This document shows, in pieces, positions 37,736 through 48,285 of a stretch of DNA of 64,000 nt. Position numbers and translations under genes: made by a program. The notes beneath the pieces were generated by a model. That model had not been told where the DNA came from. It ran no database searches and saw nothing but the letters and a program-made list of their open reading frames with translations. Source of the stretch: Neorhizobium alkalisoli (GTDB taxonomy: Bacteria > Pseudomonadota > Alphaproteobacteria > Rhizobiales > Rhizobiaceae); the NCBI RefSeq assembly GCF_007829835.1, contig NZ_VIWP01000002.1, positions 956,735 to 1,020,734 on the forward strand, in the 5' to 3' direction. How positions within the stretch are numbered: position 1 is the stretch's first letter; each line of letters starts with the position of its first letter.

Positions 37736-38422
37736 ATGAAATCGGTTAAAATGCTGCTTGGCGTCGCAGGGATCGCCGCCGCACTGGTCGCAACCACGGC
37801 TTCGGCCCAGACTTCGGCGCCGGTGCGCCCGCAGACGACGGCAAGCGATGTCGCCCGCAATGCGAAGAACCGCGTCGTGCCGGACGAGTTCAAGCGCCGC
37901 ATGGTGCGCTTCACCACCAATGAAGCGCCGGGCACGATCATCGTCGATACCAACAACAAGTTCCTCTATCTGGTCGAAGGTCCGAACCGGGCGACCCGCT
38001 ACGGCATCGGCGTCGGCCGTGAAGGTTACGGCTGGTCGGGCGTCGTCAATATCGGCCGCAAGGCTGAATGGCCGACCTGGACACCGCCGGCCGAAATGCG
38101 TGCCCGCGAGGCCCGCGAAGGCCATATCCTGCCGGTCGTGATGCAGGGCGGCGAGAACAATCCGCTCGGCGCACGCGCCATGTATCTCTACAAGGGCAAT
38201 CGCGACACGATCTTCCGCATCCACGGCACCAACCAGCCCTGGTCGATCGGCCTCAACCTCTCCTCCGGCTGCATCCGGATGATGAACAAGGATGTCACCG
38301 ATCTTTATTCGCGCGTCGATGTCGGCACCAAGGTGGTCGTCATCGGCCCCGGCAGCAAGCCGGGCGATACAGTGTTCAAGGATCGCGGCATGGATATTTT
38401 CCGCACGATCTTCGGCGGCTGA
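37736..38422 (+). CDS. L,D-transpeptidase (YkuD), second of a tandem pair
   Basis: 228 aa from the ATG at 37736 with GAGAGGGTAAGG upstream. A signal peptide ends near TTASAQ. The YkuD domain is closely similar to the upstream copy (KAEWPTWTPPAEM, ENNPLGARAMYL, IHGTNQPWSIG, SSGCIRMMNKDV with Cys179 as nucleophile) but lacks the Gln-rich linker and has a short C-terminal extension. Probably a gene duplication; the two have separate leaders so may be regulated differently. Confidence 0.92.
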   Translation: MKSVKMLLGVAGIAAALVATTASAQTSAPVRPQTTASDVARNAKNRVVPDEFKRRMVRFTTNEAPGTIIVDTNNKFLYLVEGPNRATRYGIGVGREGYGWSGVVNIGRKAEWPTWTPPAEMRAREAREGHILPVVMQGGENNPLGARAMYLYKGNRDTIFRIHGTNQPWSIGLNLSSGCIRMMNKDVTDLYSRVDVGTKVVVIGPGSKPGDTVFKDRGMDIFRTIFGG

Positions 38423-38556
38423 ACGAAACCCGATATCGGGAAAGGCGGGTGACCGTCTTTCCCGCCACGAGTGGTGCCGAATTGCAACCATTCGGTTATG
38501 CGCCTGTCATCTGCGGCCGCTATTGCGGATAAACCGACATCGCGACAGGCAGAATC

Positions 38557-39222
38557 ATGCGCAGCTCCGTCATCACCATGCTTGCCGCAGCCTCCACGGC
38601 TGCGCTTCTCTGCGGCTCCCCGGCTCTCGCCGGCGATTTCGAAATTTCCGCCTATGGTGGTTACCAGACCGCGCCGCATAGCGATGTCGACGTCTCCGAC
38701 CAGCCGAGCTTTACCGCCGGCTGGGAAGGCAATTCCTTCAAAGCCCCGCAATATTACGGCTTTCGCGGCACCTACTGGTTCGACGAGGGCCGGCTTGCGA
38801 ACTGGGGCGTCTCGCTCGATTACACCCATGCCAAGGTCTATTCGACGCAAGGCACGATGGCTGAGGCCGGCTGGTCGCATTTCGAATTCACCGACGGCCT
38901 GAACCTCCTGACCGTCAACGCCATCCGCCAGTTTCCGCTGGAAGACAGCAAGTTCGTGCCCTATCTCGGCGCCGGCGCCGGCATCAACGTGCCGCATGTG
39001 GAAGTGACGCGCGGTTCCGGCCGCACCTTCGACTACCAGATCGGCGGTGCGACGCTGCAGGCGCAGGCCGGCGTCAAATACCAGTTCACCGAGGGCTGGT
39101 CGGCCTTTGCCGAATACAAGGGCAATTATTCCTTCGTGAATGTCGATATCGACAGTGGCGCGACGCTGAAGACGAACATTCTTACCAACGCCTTCAACCT
39201 CGGCATTTCCTACCGCTTCTGA
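38557..39222 (+). CDS. Outer-membrane beta-barrel protein, possibly LpxQ-like
   Basis: 221 aa. A signal peptide ends at SPALA, and the protein ends in the YRF motif of barrel proteins. Alternating hydrophobic strands (FEISAYGGYQTAPHS, GVSLDYTHAKVYS, FVPYLGAGAGINVPHVEV, SAFAEYKGNYSFVNV) indicate an eight-strand barrel. Its size and barrel type recall LpxQ, the rhizobial outer-membrane lipid A 1-oxidase, or generic 'porin family' proteins. I cannot choose between these by eye. It overlaps the convergent glcF end by 13 bases. Confidence 0.75.
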   Translation: MRSSVITMLAAASTAALLCGSPALAGDFEISAYGGYQTAPHSDVDVSDQPSFTAGWEGNSFKAPQYYGFRGTYWFDEGRLANWGVSLDYTHAKVYSTQGTMAEAGWSHFEFTDGLNLLTVNAIRQFPLEDSKFVPYLGAGAGINVPHVEVTRGSGRTFDYQIGGATLQAQAGVKYQFTEGWSAFAEYKGNYSFVNVDIDSGATLKTNILTNAFNLGISYRF

Positions 39223-40517
39223 GAAATCGCTGCCGGTTTCGGGCCGCCATAGGCCCAGTCGAGCAGTTGCACCGTGTGCAGGATCGGGATTTCGGTGCCG
39301 CTGCCGATCTGGGTGATGCAGCCGATATTGCCGGCGGCGATCACATCCGGCTTGGTGGCCTCGATATTCTTCACCTTGCGGCTTTTCAGCTGCGTGGAAA
39401 TCTCCGACTGCAGGATGTTGTAGGTGCCGGCCGAGCCGCAACAGAGATGGCCTTCCGCCGGATCGCGGACGGTAAAGCCCGCCGTTTTCAGAAGCGTCTT
39501 CGGCGGCATCGTGATCTTTTGGCCGTGCTGCAGTGAGCAGGCCGAATGATAGGCGACGGTCAGCTTCTGCGCTTCGAGCTTCGGCAGGTCGAGGGTGGCC
39601 AGATATTCGGTGATGTCCTTTGCCAGGGTCGAAACCCTGGCGGCCTTTTCGGCATAGGCCGGATCGAGCCGCAGCATATGACCGTAATCCTTGATCGTAG
39701 TGCCGCAGCCGGATGTGGTGACGATGATCGCATCGAGCCCGCCCGCCTCGACCTCCGCCATCCAGGCATCGACATTGCGGCGGGCGAAGGTAAGCGCCTG
39801 TTCCTCGCGGCCCATGTGATGCACCAGCGCGCCGCAACAGCCCTCGCCCTTTGGGGCTGCGATCTCGATGCCGAACCGGGTCAGAAGCCGGATGGTCGCG
39901 ACGTTGATCTCGGGATCGAGCACCGGCTGGGCGCAGCCGGAAAGGATTGCGACGCGGCCGCGCTTTTCCGCTTTCGGCGGGACGGCATCACTCTCTGCAA
40001 CGGTGGCTGCGCGTTTTGCGGATTTAGGCGCGAGTTCCAGCATCGCACCGAGTGGCTTCAGCACCCGGATGCCTTTCAGGAGCGGTGCGAAGGGGCGCGC
40101 AATTTTGGCCAGCGCCAGCGCTGCCCGGAAGCGAGCTGGATAAGGCAGGACAGCTGCCAGCAGGTTGCGGATCAGCCGGTCGGGTAGCGGCCGCTTATAG
40201 GTGTTTTCGATGTGGATGCGGGCGTGATCGACCAGGTGCATGTAATCAACGCCGGAGGGACAGGTGGTGACGCAGGAGAGGCAGGAGAGACAGCGGTCGA
40301 TATGGGTGACGACTTCCTCATCCGCCGGCCGGTCGTTTTCCAGCATGTCCTTGATGAGATAGATGCGGCCCCGCGGGCTGTCGAGTTCGTTGCCCAAAGT
40401 GACATAGGTGGGACAGGTGGCGGTGCAGAAACCGCAATGGACGCAGCGGCGCAGGATCTTTTCGGATTCGGCGACATGCGGGTCTTCGAGCTGGGCGGGG
40501 GTGAAGGAGGTCTGCAT
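39210..40517 (-). CDS. glcF: Glycolate oxidase iron-sulfur subunit GlcF
   Basis: 435 aa from the ATG at 40517; the upstream frame runs through a repeat and is not protein-like. Two ferredoxin-type cluster motifs, CVHCGFCTATCP and CLSCLSCVTTCP, lie in the first 100 residues and each ligates a 4Fe-4S cluster. Two CCG-type cysteine-rich domains follow (EGCCGALVHHMG and HLCCGSAG). With GlcD and GlcE it oxidises glycolate to glyoxylate and passes electrons to the respiratory chain. Last gene of glcD-glcE-glcF; a palindromic repeat fills the gap from glcE. Confidence 0.95.
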   Translation of the reverse strand: MQTSFTPAQLEDPHVAESEKILRRCVHCGFCTATCPTYVTLGNELDSPRGRIYLIKDMLENDRPADEEVVTHIDRCLSCLSCVTTCPSGVDYMHLVDHARIHIENTYKRPLPDRLIRNLLAAVLPYPARFRAALALAKIARPFAPLLKGIRVLKPLGAMLELAPKSAKRAATVAESDAVPPKAEKRGRVAILSGCAQPVLDPEINVATIRLLTRFGIEIAAPKGEGCCGALVHHMGREEQALTFARRNVDAWMAEVEAGGLDAIIVTTSGCGTTIKDYGHMLRLDPAYAEKAARVSTLAKDITEYLATLDLPKLEAQKLTVAYHSACSLQHGQKITMPPKTLLKTAGFTVRDPAEGHLCCGSAGTYNILQSEISTQLKSRKVKNIEATKPDVIAAGNIGCITQIGSGTEIPILHTVQLLDWAYGGPKPAAISQKR

Positions 40518-40551
40518 TTTACGACGCTGCCTCCTGACCTGAGGTCGCGTG

Positions 40552-40705
40552 CCCCCCTCTGCCCTGCCGGGCATCTCCCCCACGGGTGGGGAGATCGGCT
40601 GGGCGTGCCGGCACCGCTCCGGATACGGCACTGGAGATAACCGGGAGGCCGCTACAAATAGATCTTCCCCCTTGTGGGGGAGATGCCCGGCAGGGCAGAG
40701 GGGGG
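40552..40705. repeat. Long inverted repeat, RIME-like (glcE-glcF gap)
   Basis: A perfect 30-base inverted repeat: the arm at 40552-40581 (starting CCCCCCTCTGCCCTGCC) is the reverse complement of 40676-40705. Each arm also closes on its own: ATCTCCCC/GGGGAGAT near 40573-40594 and ATCTTCCCCC/GGGGGAGAT near 40662-40683. The centre (about 94 bases) is unlike copies A and C, so this is a second family of the same type. Confidence 0.85.
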
Positions 40706-40733
40706 TAAAGCGGCATGCTCGACATCAAACTCC

Positions 40734-41927
40734 TCACCCCATCCTCCCCGGACTGAAAATCCCCACCGGATCCAGCTTCTGCTTTACCCGCGCCGACAAT
40801 GCCGCAATCGCTGCCGGCAAGGGCTCAAAGGCCGGCGTTTCCGGCCGCATGGCAGCCGGCGCGCGCATCAGGGTGGCGTGGCCGGTGCCAAGAATATGGA
40901 TCTGTTCGCGCACCAGCGCCGCTTCCGGCTCGGCCTCCATCCGCATCCAGACGAGGCCGCCCTGCCAGTCGTAAAACGCATCGATCCCCGCTTCGAGCCG
41001 CAATGCCGCGACAAGCCTGTGGCCTGTGGTCGGCGCGACCGAGACCCGCCAGAGCGGTTTTTCGGCAATACCGGCATAGGGTTTGACATCGCTGATCTCG
41101 CGCCAAAGGGTTTTGCTTTCCTCCATGCCGAGACGCGTGACCGATCCGAAAGCCTGCATGACGGCGGCGAGCTTTTCCGCACGAACGGCAACCGAGGCGG
41201 AAAGACCTTCGAGCCGCAGGACGGTGGCGGCACTTCCGGGCAATGCGCCATCCAGAAAATGATGCCGCACGGTCGGCGGCAGGTGGGCGGCGGCGGAGAC
41301 CTCGACCGGAAGCGCCATGGCCGCCGCCATGGCATTCGTCGCCTGTTCGTCGTCGAGATCGGCAATCACGATGGTCTCTATCGAAGGCGGCACCGGCAGG
41401 ACGCGGAATGTCACCTCAGTCAGGAAACCGAGCGTGCCGAAGGAGCCCGCCAGAAGCTTGACCAGATCGAGCCCGGTGACATTCTTCATCACCCTGCCGC
41501 CGGCGCGGATGATTTCGCCCGAACCGTTGACGAAACGGATGCCCAAAAGGCTGTCGCGGGCGGCGCCGGCAATGAGACGGCGAGGGCCGGAGACATTGGC
41601 GGCAAAGACGCCGCCGATCGTCGGCTCGCCCGTCGTTGCCATGATGCCGCGATGGTCCATCGGCTCGAAGGCCATCATCTGGCGGTTTTGTGCAAGCGCC
41701 GCCTCGACTTCAGCCGCCGGCGTGCCGGCCCTCACCGTCATCACCATCTCGCCCGGATCGTAATCGACGATGCCGGTCAGGCCACGGGAACTGACAGTTT
41801 CGGCCGCTTCGACGGCATTGCCGAAGCCGGAGCGGGTATTGCCGCCGCAAAGCGCAAGCGTCTTTCCTTCGCTCGCGGCGGTGCGGATGACATAGGCGGC
41901 ATCGGTTTCGGAATGGGGGATCAGCAT
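40734..41927 (-). CDS. glcE: Glycolate oxidase FAD-binding subunit GlcE
   Basis: 397 aa from the ATG at 41927. The PCMH-type FAD domain is clear: LALCGGNTRSGFGN, GEPTIGGVFAANVSGPRR and GRVMKNVTGLDLVKLLAGSFGTLG cut into the usual FAD-binding segments. It is the smaller flavin-like subunit that works with GlcD and GlcF. Gaps on both sides (178 and 216 bases) are filled by palindromic repeats, unusual for an operon that needs matched subunits. Confidence 0.94.
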   Translation of the reverse strand: MLIPHSETDAAYVIRTAASEGKTLALCGGNTRSGFGNAVEAAETVSSRGLTGIVDYDPGEMVMTVRAGTPAAEVEAALAQNRQMMAFEPMDHRGIMATTGEPTIGGVFAANVSGPRRLIAGAARDSLLGIRFVNGSGEIIRAGGRVMKNVTGLDLVKLLAGSFGTLGFLTEVTFRVLPVPPSIETIVIADLDDEQATNAMAAAMALPVEVSAAAHLPPTVRHHFLDGALPGSAATVLRLEGLSASVAVRAEKLAAVMQAFGSVTRLGMEESKTLWREISDVKPYAGIAEKPLWRVSVAPTTGHRLVAALRLEAGIDAFYDWQGGLVWMRMEAEPEAALVREQIHILGTGHATLMRAPAAMRPETPAFEPLPAAIAALSARVKQKLDPVGIFSPGRMG

Positions 41928-41948
41928 TCGGCACGCTCGCAATGTGCC

Positions 41949-42093
41949 TTGCCCCTCATCCGGCTACCGCCACCTTCTCCCCGTTCAGACGGGGAGAAGG
42001 GATATGCCGCACGGCCTGCGAACCCCTCTAACGTCAATCGGGGCAGGTCCCCTCTCCCCGTCAGAACGGGGAGAGGGTTAGGGTGAGGGGCAA
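41949..42093. repeat. RIME-like palindromic repeat, copy C (glcD-glcE gap)
   Basis: 145 bases bounded by TTGCCCCTCA (41949-41958) and TGAGGGGCAA (42084-42093). Two internal hairpins: CCTTCTCCCCGT/ACGGGGAGAAGG at 41973-42000 and CCCTCTCCCCG/CGGGGAGAGGG at 42050-42077. Block order and sequence match the copy at 31519-31660, so the two are members of one dispersed family. Confidence 0.9.
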
Positions 42094-42105
42094 ATCCGAG
42101 AGACA

Positions 42106-43539
42106 CTATGCACGCCCCTCCAGCGGAAACACCTTGGACGGGTTGAGTAGCCAGCCCTCGTCGAAGGCGGCGCGCACAGTCATCTGCTGGGCAAGTTCGG
42201 CATCGGAATATTGGTGCCGCATGAGGTCCCGCTTCTCGATACCGACACCGTGCTCGCCGGTGAGACAGCCGCCGGCATCGACGCAGAGTTTTAGGATCTC
42301 GTTGCCGGCCTCTTCCGCCTTCGCCGCCTCTTCCGGGTCATTGGCATTGAACAGGATCAGCGGGTGCATGTTGCCGTCACCGGCGTGAAAGACATTGGCG
42401 ACACGGAGACCGAAACGTTCGACGATTTTAGACGTCTCCTCCAGAACGTAGGACAGTTTTCCGAGCGGCACCGTGCCGTCCATGCAGATATAGTCTGCGA
42501 TACGGCCGGTGGCGCCGAAGGCCGATTTGCGGCCTTTCCAGATCAGCGCCGCCTCGGTTGCCGACTGGCATTCGCGCACCGTCTTGACGCCATGGCGGCG
42601 GGCGATCTCGACGATCGAGGCAAGGGTTGCATCCATTTCGGCTTCGGATCCCTCGACCTCGACGATCAGCAGCGCGCCGACATCGAGCGGATAACCGGCC
42701 TTGGCAAAGGCCTCGCAGATCTCGATTGCCGGCTTGTCCATGAATTCGATCGCGACGGGGATAATGCCCGAGCCGATGATATCCGCCACGCACGAGCCTG
42801 CCTCTTCCGAGGTGTCGAAACCGAACAGAACCGGCCTTGCGCCCTCGGGCTTGGCAATCAACCGCACCGTCGCCTCCGTGACAATGCCGAGCTGGCCTTC
42901 CGAGCCGCAGACAAGGCCTAAAAGGTCGTAGCCGGCCGCATCCAGATGTTTGCCGCCGAGCTCGATCACCGTGCCATCGACCAGCACCATTTTCACGCCG
43001 AGCAGATTATTGGTGGTGACGCCGTATTTGAGACAGTGGGCGCCGCCGGAATTCATGCCGATATTGCCGCCGATGGTGCAGGCGAGCTGCGAGCTCGGAT
43101 CCGGCGCATAGAAAAATCCGTCCGTAGCGACGGCTTCGGAAATGCTGAGGTTCGTGACGCCTGCCTGTACGGTGGCAGTGCGGTTGGCATAGTCGAGTTC
43201 GATTATGCGCGACATGCGCGATAGCCCGAGAACGATCGCATCCTCCTGCGGAATGGCGCCGCCGGAAAGAGAAGTCCCTGCCCCGCGTGGCACGACGGGA
43301 ATGCCGGCGCGATGGCAATATTTCATCACTGCGGCCACCTGCGCGGTGTTTTTCGGCAGAACGACGGCCAGCGGCAGGCGGCGATAGGAGATGAAGGCAT
43401 CCGTCTCGAAGGGCACCAGCGCGCGTGCCTCATGGACGACGCATTCGGGCGGAAGGAGATCCAGAAGGTCGGAGATGATCGTATCCCGGCGCGCCAAGAC
43501 AGACGGGCGCGGCGGCAGAAACTGAATGGCCTCCGACAT
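42106..43539 (-). CDS. glcD: Glycolate oxidase FAD-linked subunit GlcD
   Basis: 477 aa from the ATG at 43539 with GGAGAA upstream. FAD-binding segments VVPRGAGTSLSGGA and TIGGNIGMNSGGAH and the C-terminal oxidase domain with VFHAGDGNMHP and LTGEHGVGIEK are complete. It is the catalytic subunit oxidising glycolate (or D-lactate-like 2-hydroxyacids) at the membrane. First of the glcDEF run. Confidence 0.95.
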   Translation of the reverse strand: MSEAIQFLPPRPSVLARRDTIISDLLDLLPPECVVHEARALVPFETDAFISYRRLPLAVVLPKNTAQVAAVMKYCHRAGIPVVPRGAGTSLSGGAIPQEDAIVLGLSRMSRIIELDYANRTATVQAGVTNLSISEAVATDGFFYAPDPSSQLACTIGGNIGMNSGGAHCLKYGVTTNNLLGVKMVLVDGTVIELGGKHLDAAGYDLLGLVCGSEGQLGIVTEATVRLIAKPEGARPVLFGFDTSEEAGSCVADIIGSGIIPVAIEFMDKPAIEICEAFAKAGYPLDVGALLIVEVEGSEAEMDATLASIVEIARRHGVKTVRECQSATEAALIWKGRKSAFGATGRIADYICMDGTVPLGKLSYVLEETSKIVERFGLRVANVFHAGDGNMHPLILFNANDPEEAAKAEEAGNEILKLCVDAGGCLTGEHGVGIEKRDLMRHQYSDAELAQQMTVRAAFDEGWLLNPSKVFPLEGRA

Positions 43540-43815
43540 GATTTTCTCCTCTCCCCACCACAAGCCTATGTCGATCAAGCGACATTTACACCACTTTTTT
43601 TGGGCAGAATTTGGCGATGGCGCTTTTAGACAATCGATGGCCACATTGATGCATTAACAGGCATGTTGAACAGCTGTGCAAATTTCGATTGACCTGCGGC
43701 TGATCCGCTTCAGAATAGCTCTCCAAGCTCCCAAGAAACGATTCTGTGTTTCCGATCGTTAATGCTCGGACAAGCTTTATATTACTAATATTCCACTTGA
43801 AGGAGAATTCCGGAA

Positions 43816-44322
43816 TTGGGCCTTACGAACCAACTGATCAGCAACCTTCGTCTCATGCTGCAGCGGCCGCCGCGACAGCAATATGCGGCGCTGTGCTATC
43901 GGTTCGCCAAGAAGACCGCCCAGCTGGAAGTTCTGGTCGCCACCAGCCGCGATACCGGCCGCTGGGTCATCCCCAAGGGCTGGCCGATGAAGGACAAGAA
44001 GGCCCATCAGGTCGCCGAACGCGAGGCCTATGAGGAAGTCGGCGTCAAAGGCAAGATCGAGAAGGAGCCGCTCGGCTTCTACCACTATCGCAAGACGCTC
44101 GACAGCGGCCTGAAAGTGCCGGTCCGGGTGCAGGTGCATGCGATGGAAGTGCAGGACTGCCTGAAGAACTTTCCGGAAAAAGGTTCGCGCCGGCTGGAAT
44201 GGGTCTCCTGCACGGAGGCTGCCGCGCGCGTCAACGAACCCGAGCTGAAATCCCTGTTCCTGCATTTTGCGGAACGGATGCAGGCCAACGCGCATCCCGT
44301 GCGTGTGAAAGCTGCGGGCTGA
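43816..44322 (+). CDS. NUDIX hydrolase, diphosphoinositol-phosphatase-like
   Basis: 168 aa. The start is a TTG at 43816 with AGGAG ten bases upstream; an ATG at codon 14 is the alternative. The Nudix box runs from Gly55: the REAYEEVGV core (69-77) is perfect, but the first glutamate of Gx5E is Lys61. WVIPKGWP before the box is typical of the rhizobial group related to diphosphoinositol polyphosphate hydrolases (MutT/DIPP). The substrate is not known. Divergent from glcD across 276 bases with no other gene. Confidence 0.85.
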   Translation: MGLTNQLISNLRLMLQRPPRQQYAALCYRFAKKTAQLEVLVATSRDTGRWVIPKGWPMKDKKAHQVAEREAYEEVGVKGKIEKEPLGFYHYRKTLDSGLKVPVRVQVHAMEVQDCLKNFPEKGSRRLEWVSCTEAAARVNEPELKSLFLHFAERMQANAHPVRVKAAG

Positions 44323-44454
44323 GGTCTCCCCGTGTGACCAGCCCGTAATATTGCTTTCGTCACCGTCTGCTAATAATCCCTCCGGCAAAGCGTCGAGATC
44401 CGGCCCATGATAGCCGCGCGGCGCTTCGTTTTTCGTCATTCATCGGAATAAACC

Positions 44455-45960
44455 ATGGCCCAGCAACGGCCGCGTCTCGCCAAGCCGACGCTCGACAAGG
44501 ATCTGGACAAGATCGCCTCGGTGGAGGAAGCCACCCGCCAGACGGCGCGTGGGCTTGCGGCACCGGGCGCTGCGATGCTGTTCATCGTGCTCGTGGCGCT
44601 TTTCGCCAGTTCCTATGTCAGCAGCGGGCCGGGCGCCGTTCTCGTCATCGCCGCTTCGGCGCTCGCTGCCTACATGGCGATGAATATCGGCGCCAATGAC
44701 GTTACCAACAATATCGGCGCGGCCGTTGGTGCACGCGCCATGACGATAGGTTTCGGGCTTTGCCTTGCCGCTGTGTTCGAAGTCGGCGGCGCGGTGATTG
44801 CCGGCAGCGGCGTTGCCAACACGATCGCCAACGGCATTACCCGTAGCGGCGTGATCACCGACCCGACCGTGATGATCTGGGCGATGATGGCGGCGCTGTT
44901 TTCGGCTGCGATCCTCATCAATGTCGCGACATGGCTGAGCGCGCCTATCTCGACCACCCATTCGATCGTCGGCAGCGTGATGGGCGCCGGCATTGCCGCG
45001 GCGGGCCTTTCGGCCATCAACTGGCAGATGATCGGCGGCATTACCCTGAGCTGGGTTCTTTCGCCCATGCTCGGCGCGCTGATTGCGGCCGCCCTGCTTT
45101 TCCTGATCAAGGAAACGATCATCTACCAGCAGGACAAGATCGCGGCTGCCCGCAAATGGGTGCCGATCCTGATCGGGGTGATGAGCGGCGGTTTTGCAGC
45201 CTATCTGTCGCTTGTCGGGCTCGGGCAGCTGATGCGCGTTTCGGCACTGGCGGCCACGGGGATCGCGGCTGTTGCCGGTATTCTGGCCTGGCGGCTGATG
45301 ATCCCGGTCATTGCCAGACAGTCGGCCGGGCTCGAAAACCGCAATCAGTCGCTGCGAAAGCTGTTTCGCGCACCGCTCGTCGTTTCCGCAGCACTTCTTT
45401 CCTTCGCGCATGGCGCCAATGACGTGTCGAACGCAATCGGGCCGCTGGCCGCGATCGTCAAGGCGGCGCGACAGGTGCCCGCCGGGCAATCCGGTATTCT
45501 GCTCTGGGAACTGGTGATCGGCGGGCTCGGCATTTCTCTCGGTCTGCTGCTTTACGGTCCGAAACTCGTGCGGCTGGTCGGCGCCGAGATCACAAAACTC
45601 AACCCGATGCGCGCCTATTGCGTCTCGTCCTCGACGGCGCTCACCGTGCTCGTTGCCTCATGGATCGGCCTGCCGGTCTCCTCGACGCATATCGCCGTCG
45701 GCGCCGTGTTCGGCGTGGGCTTCTTTCGCGAGTGGTATACGCGTCATTCACGCCGGCGTTTTGAATATATGCGGATTAGGGCCGGCAAGGATCCAGATGC
45801 GACCGAACCCTTCGAGCGCAACGAGGAGGAAATCTCGCGGCGTTATCTGGTGCGGCGCTCACACTTTCTCAGCATCATTGCGGCGTGGATGATCACCCTG
45901 CCGGCAGCGACGACCCTTGCGGCGATCATTGCAACGGTTATCTTCGCGCTGTTCATTTGA
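44455..45960 (+). CDS. PiT-family inorganic phosphate transporter
   Basis: 501 aa with about ten membrane spans. The PiT signature occurs twice, as expected: GANDVTNNIGAAVGA near residue 80 and HGANDVSNAIGPLAA in the second half, with matched STTHSIVGSVMGAG and SSTHIAVGAVFGVG segments. This low-affinity symporter takes up metal-phosphate with H+ or Na+. A long cytoplasmic N-terminal leader (about 40 residues) precedes the first span. rsmE follows after 12 bases. Confidence 0.93.
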   Translation: MAQQRPRLAKPTLDKDLDKIASVEEATRQTARGLAAPGAAMLFIVLVALFASSYVSSGPGAVLVIAASALAAYMAMNIGANDVTNNIGAAVGARAMTIGFGLCLAAVFEVGGAVIAGSGVANTIANGITRSGVITDPTVMIWAMMAALFSAAILINVATWLSAPISTTHSIVGSVMGAGIAAAGLSAINWQMIGGITLSWVLSPMLGALIAAALLFLIKETIIYQQDKIAAARKWVPILIGVMSGGFAAYLSLVGLGQLMRVSALAATGIAAVAGILAWRLMIPVIARQSAGLENRNQSLRKLFRAPLVVSAALLSFAHGANDVSNAIGPLAAIVKAARQVPAGQSGILLWELVIGGLGISLGLLLYGPKLVRLVGAEITKLNPMRAYCVSSSTALTVLVASWIGLPVSSTHIAVGAVFGVGFFREWYTRHSRRRFEYMRIRAGKDPDATEPFERNEEEISRRYLVRRSHFLSIIAAWMITLPAATTLAAIIATVIFALFI

Positions 45961-45972
45961 GAGACTTTTTCC

Positions 45973-46710
45973 ATGCGTGCCAATTTCCGGATGCAGCGGC
46001 TGTTCCTTGATGCCCCCCTTTCACAAGGTCAGGCGCAGGAGGTTTCCGGCGAGCATTTCAACTATCTCGCAAATGTTCTCAGAATGGCCGATGGCGCCGA
46101 GATCCTCGCCTTCAATGGCCGGGATGGCGAATGGCGGGCGAAGATCACGTTCCCGACGCGCAAGAAGATCGCGCTGGAACCGCTCGCACAGGTGCGCCCG
46201 CAGCCGGAAGCGTCCGACCTGCATTATCTCTTTGCGCCGCTGAAAGTCGGGCGGCTCGATTATCTCGTGCAGAAGGCGGTCGAGATGGGGGCAGGCACCC
46301 TGCAACCGGTGATGACCCAGCATGTGCAGGGCAAGATCACCAGCATGGACCGGCTTCAAGCCAATGTGATCGAGGCGGCAGAACAGTGCGGCATATTGTC
46401 GATCCCGACCGTCGAGGCGCCTGCGAAACTCGGCGATCTGCTCGATCGCTGGCCTTCCGACCGGCGGATCATCTATTGCGACGAGGGTGATGAGGGGCAG
46501 AACCCGTTGCCGCTGCTTTCCGGCATTTCGGAGCGAAAACTGGCGCTTCTGGTCGGTCCGGAAGGCGGTTTTTCCGAGGAGGAACGTGCCCGACTGCGCG
46601 CCCTGCCCTTCGTCACCGCCATCCCGCTTGGGCCGCGCATCTTGAGGGCCGATACGGCGGCGGTGGCAGCGCTGGCCGTGATCCAGGCGGCGATCGGCGA
46701 CTGGCGGTAA
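45973..46710 (+). CDS. rsmE: 16S rRNA (uracil1498-N3)-methyltransferase RsmE
   Basis: 245 aa. SPOUT-class knotted methyltransferase: N-terminal PUA-like domain ([19 protein letters not shown]) and the C-terminal knot with [13 protein letters not shown] and [19 protein letters not shown], both family signatures. It methylates U1498 in the 30S decoding centre. Start 12 bases after the phosphate transporter stop, so co-transcribed. Confidence 0.95.
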   Translation: MRANFRMQRLFLDAPLSQGQAQEVSGEHFNYLANVLRMADGAEILAFNGRDGEWRAKITFPTRKKIALEPLAQVRPQPEASDLHYLFAPLKVGRLDYLVQKAVEMGAGTLQPVMTQHVQGKITSMDRLQANVIEAAEQCGILSIPTVEAPAKLGDLLDRWPSDRRIIYCDEGDEGQNPLPLLSGISERKLALLVGPEGGFSEEERARLRALPFVTAIPLGPRILRADTAAVAALAVIQAAIGDWR

Positions 46711-46850
46711 GGGGCTTCGGCAGAATTGCCACACATTCGCCTGATTTTCTGAAAGCGCGTTGAAAGAAATTCACTTGCACCGCACATGAATCCGGTCCAA
46801 TCAGCCGGACGTTTTGTCCGAGATAACGCATTCCGAACAAGGTAGATTTC

Positions 46851-48224
<1,374 letters not shown>

Positions 48225-48285
48225 ACCCTTCCAGTCGTTGCTTTTCCGGATATAGTGTCGGCAAGCCGGTCTGGAGGGGCTTGTC

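Noticed and set aside
38444..38466. GGCGGG/CCCGCC hairpin after the second L,D-transpeptidase as a terminator
   Set aside because: Only six pairs and no T-run; could be chance in this base composition.
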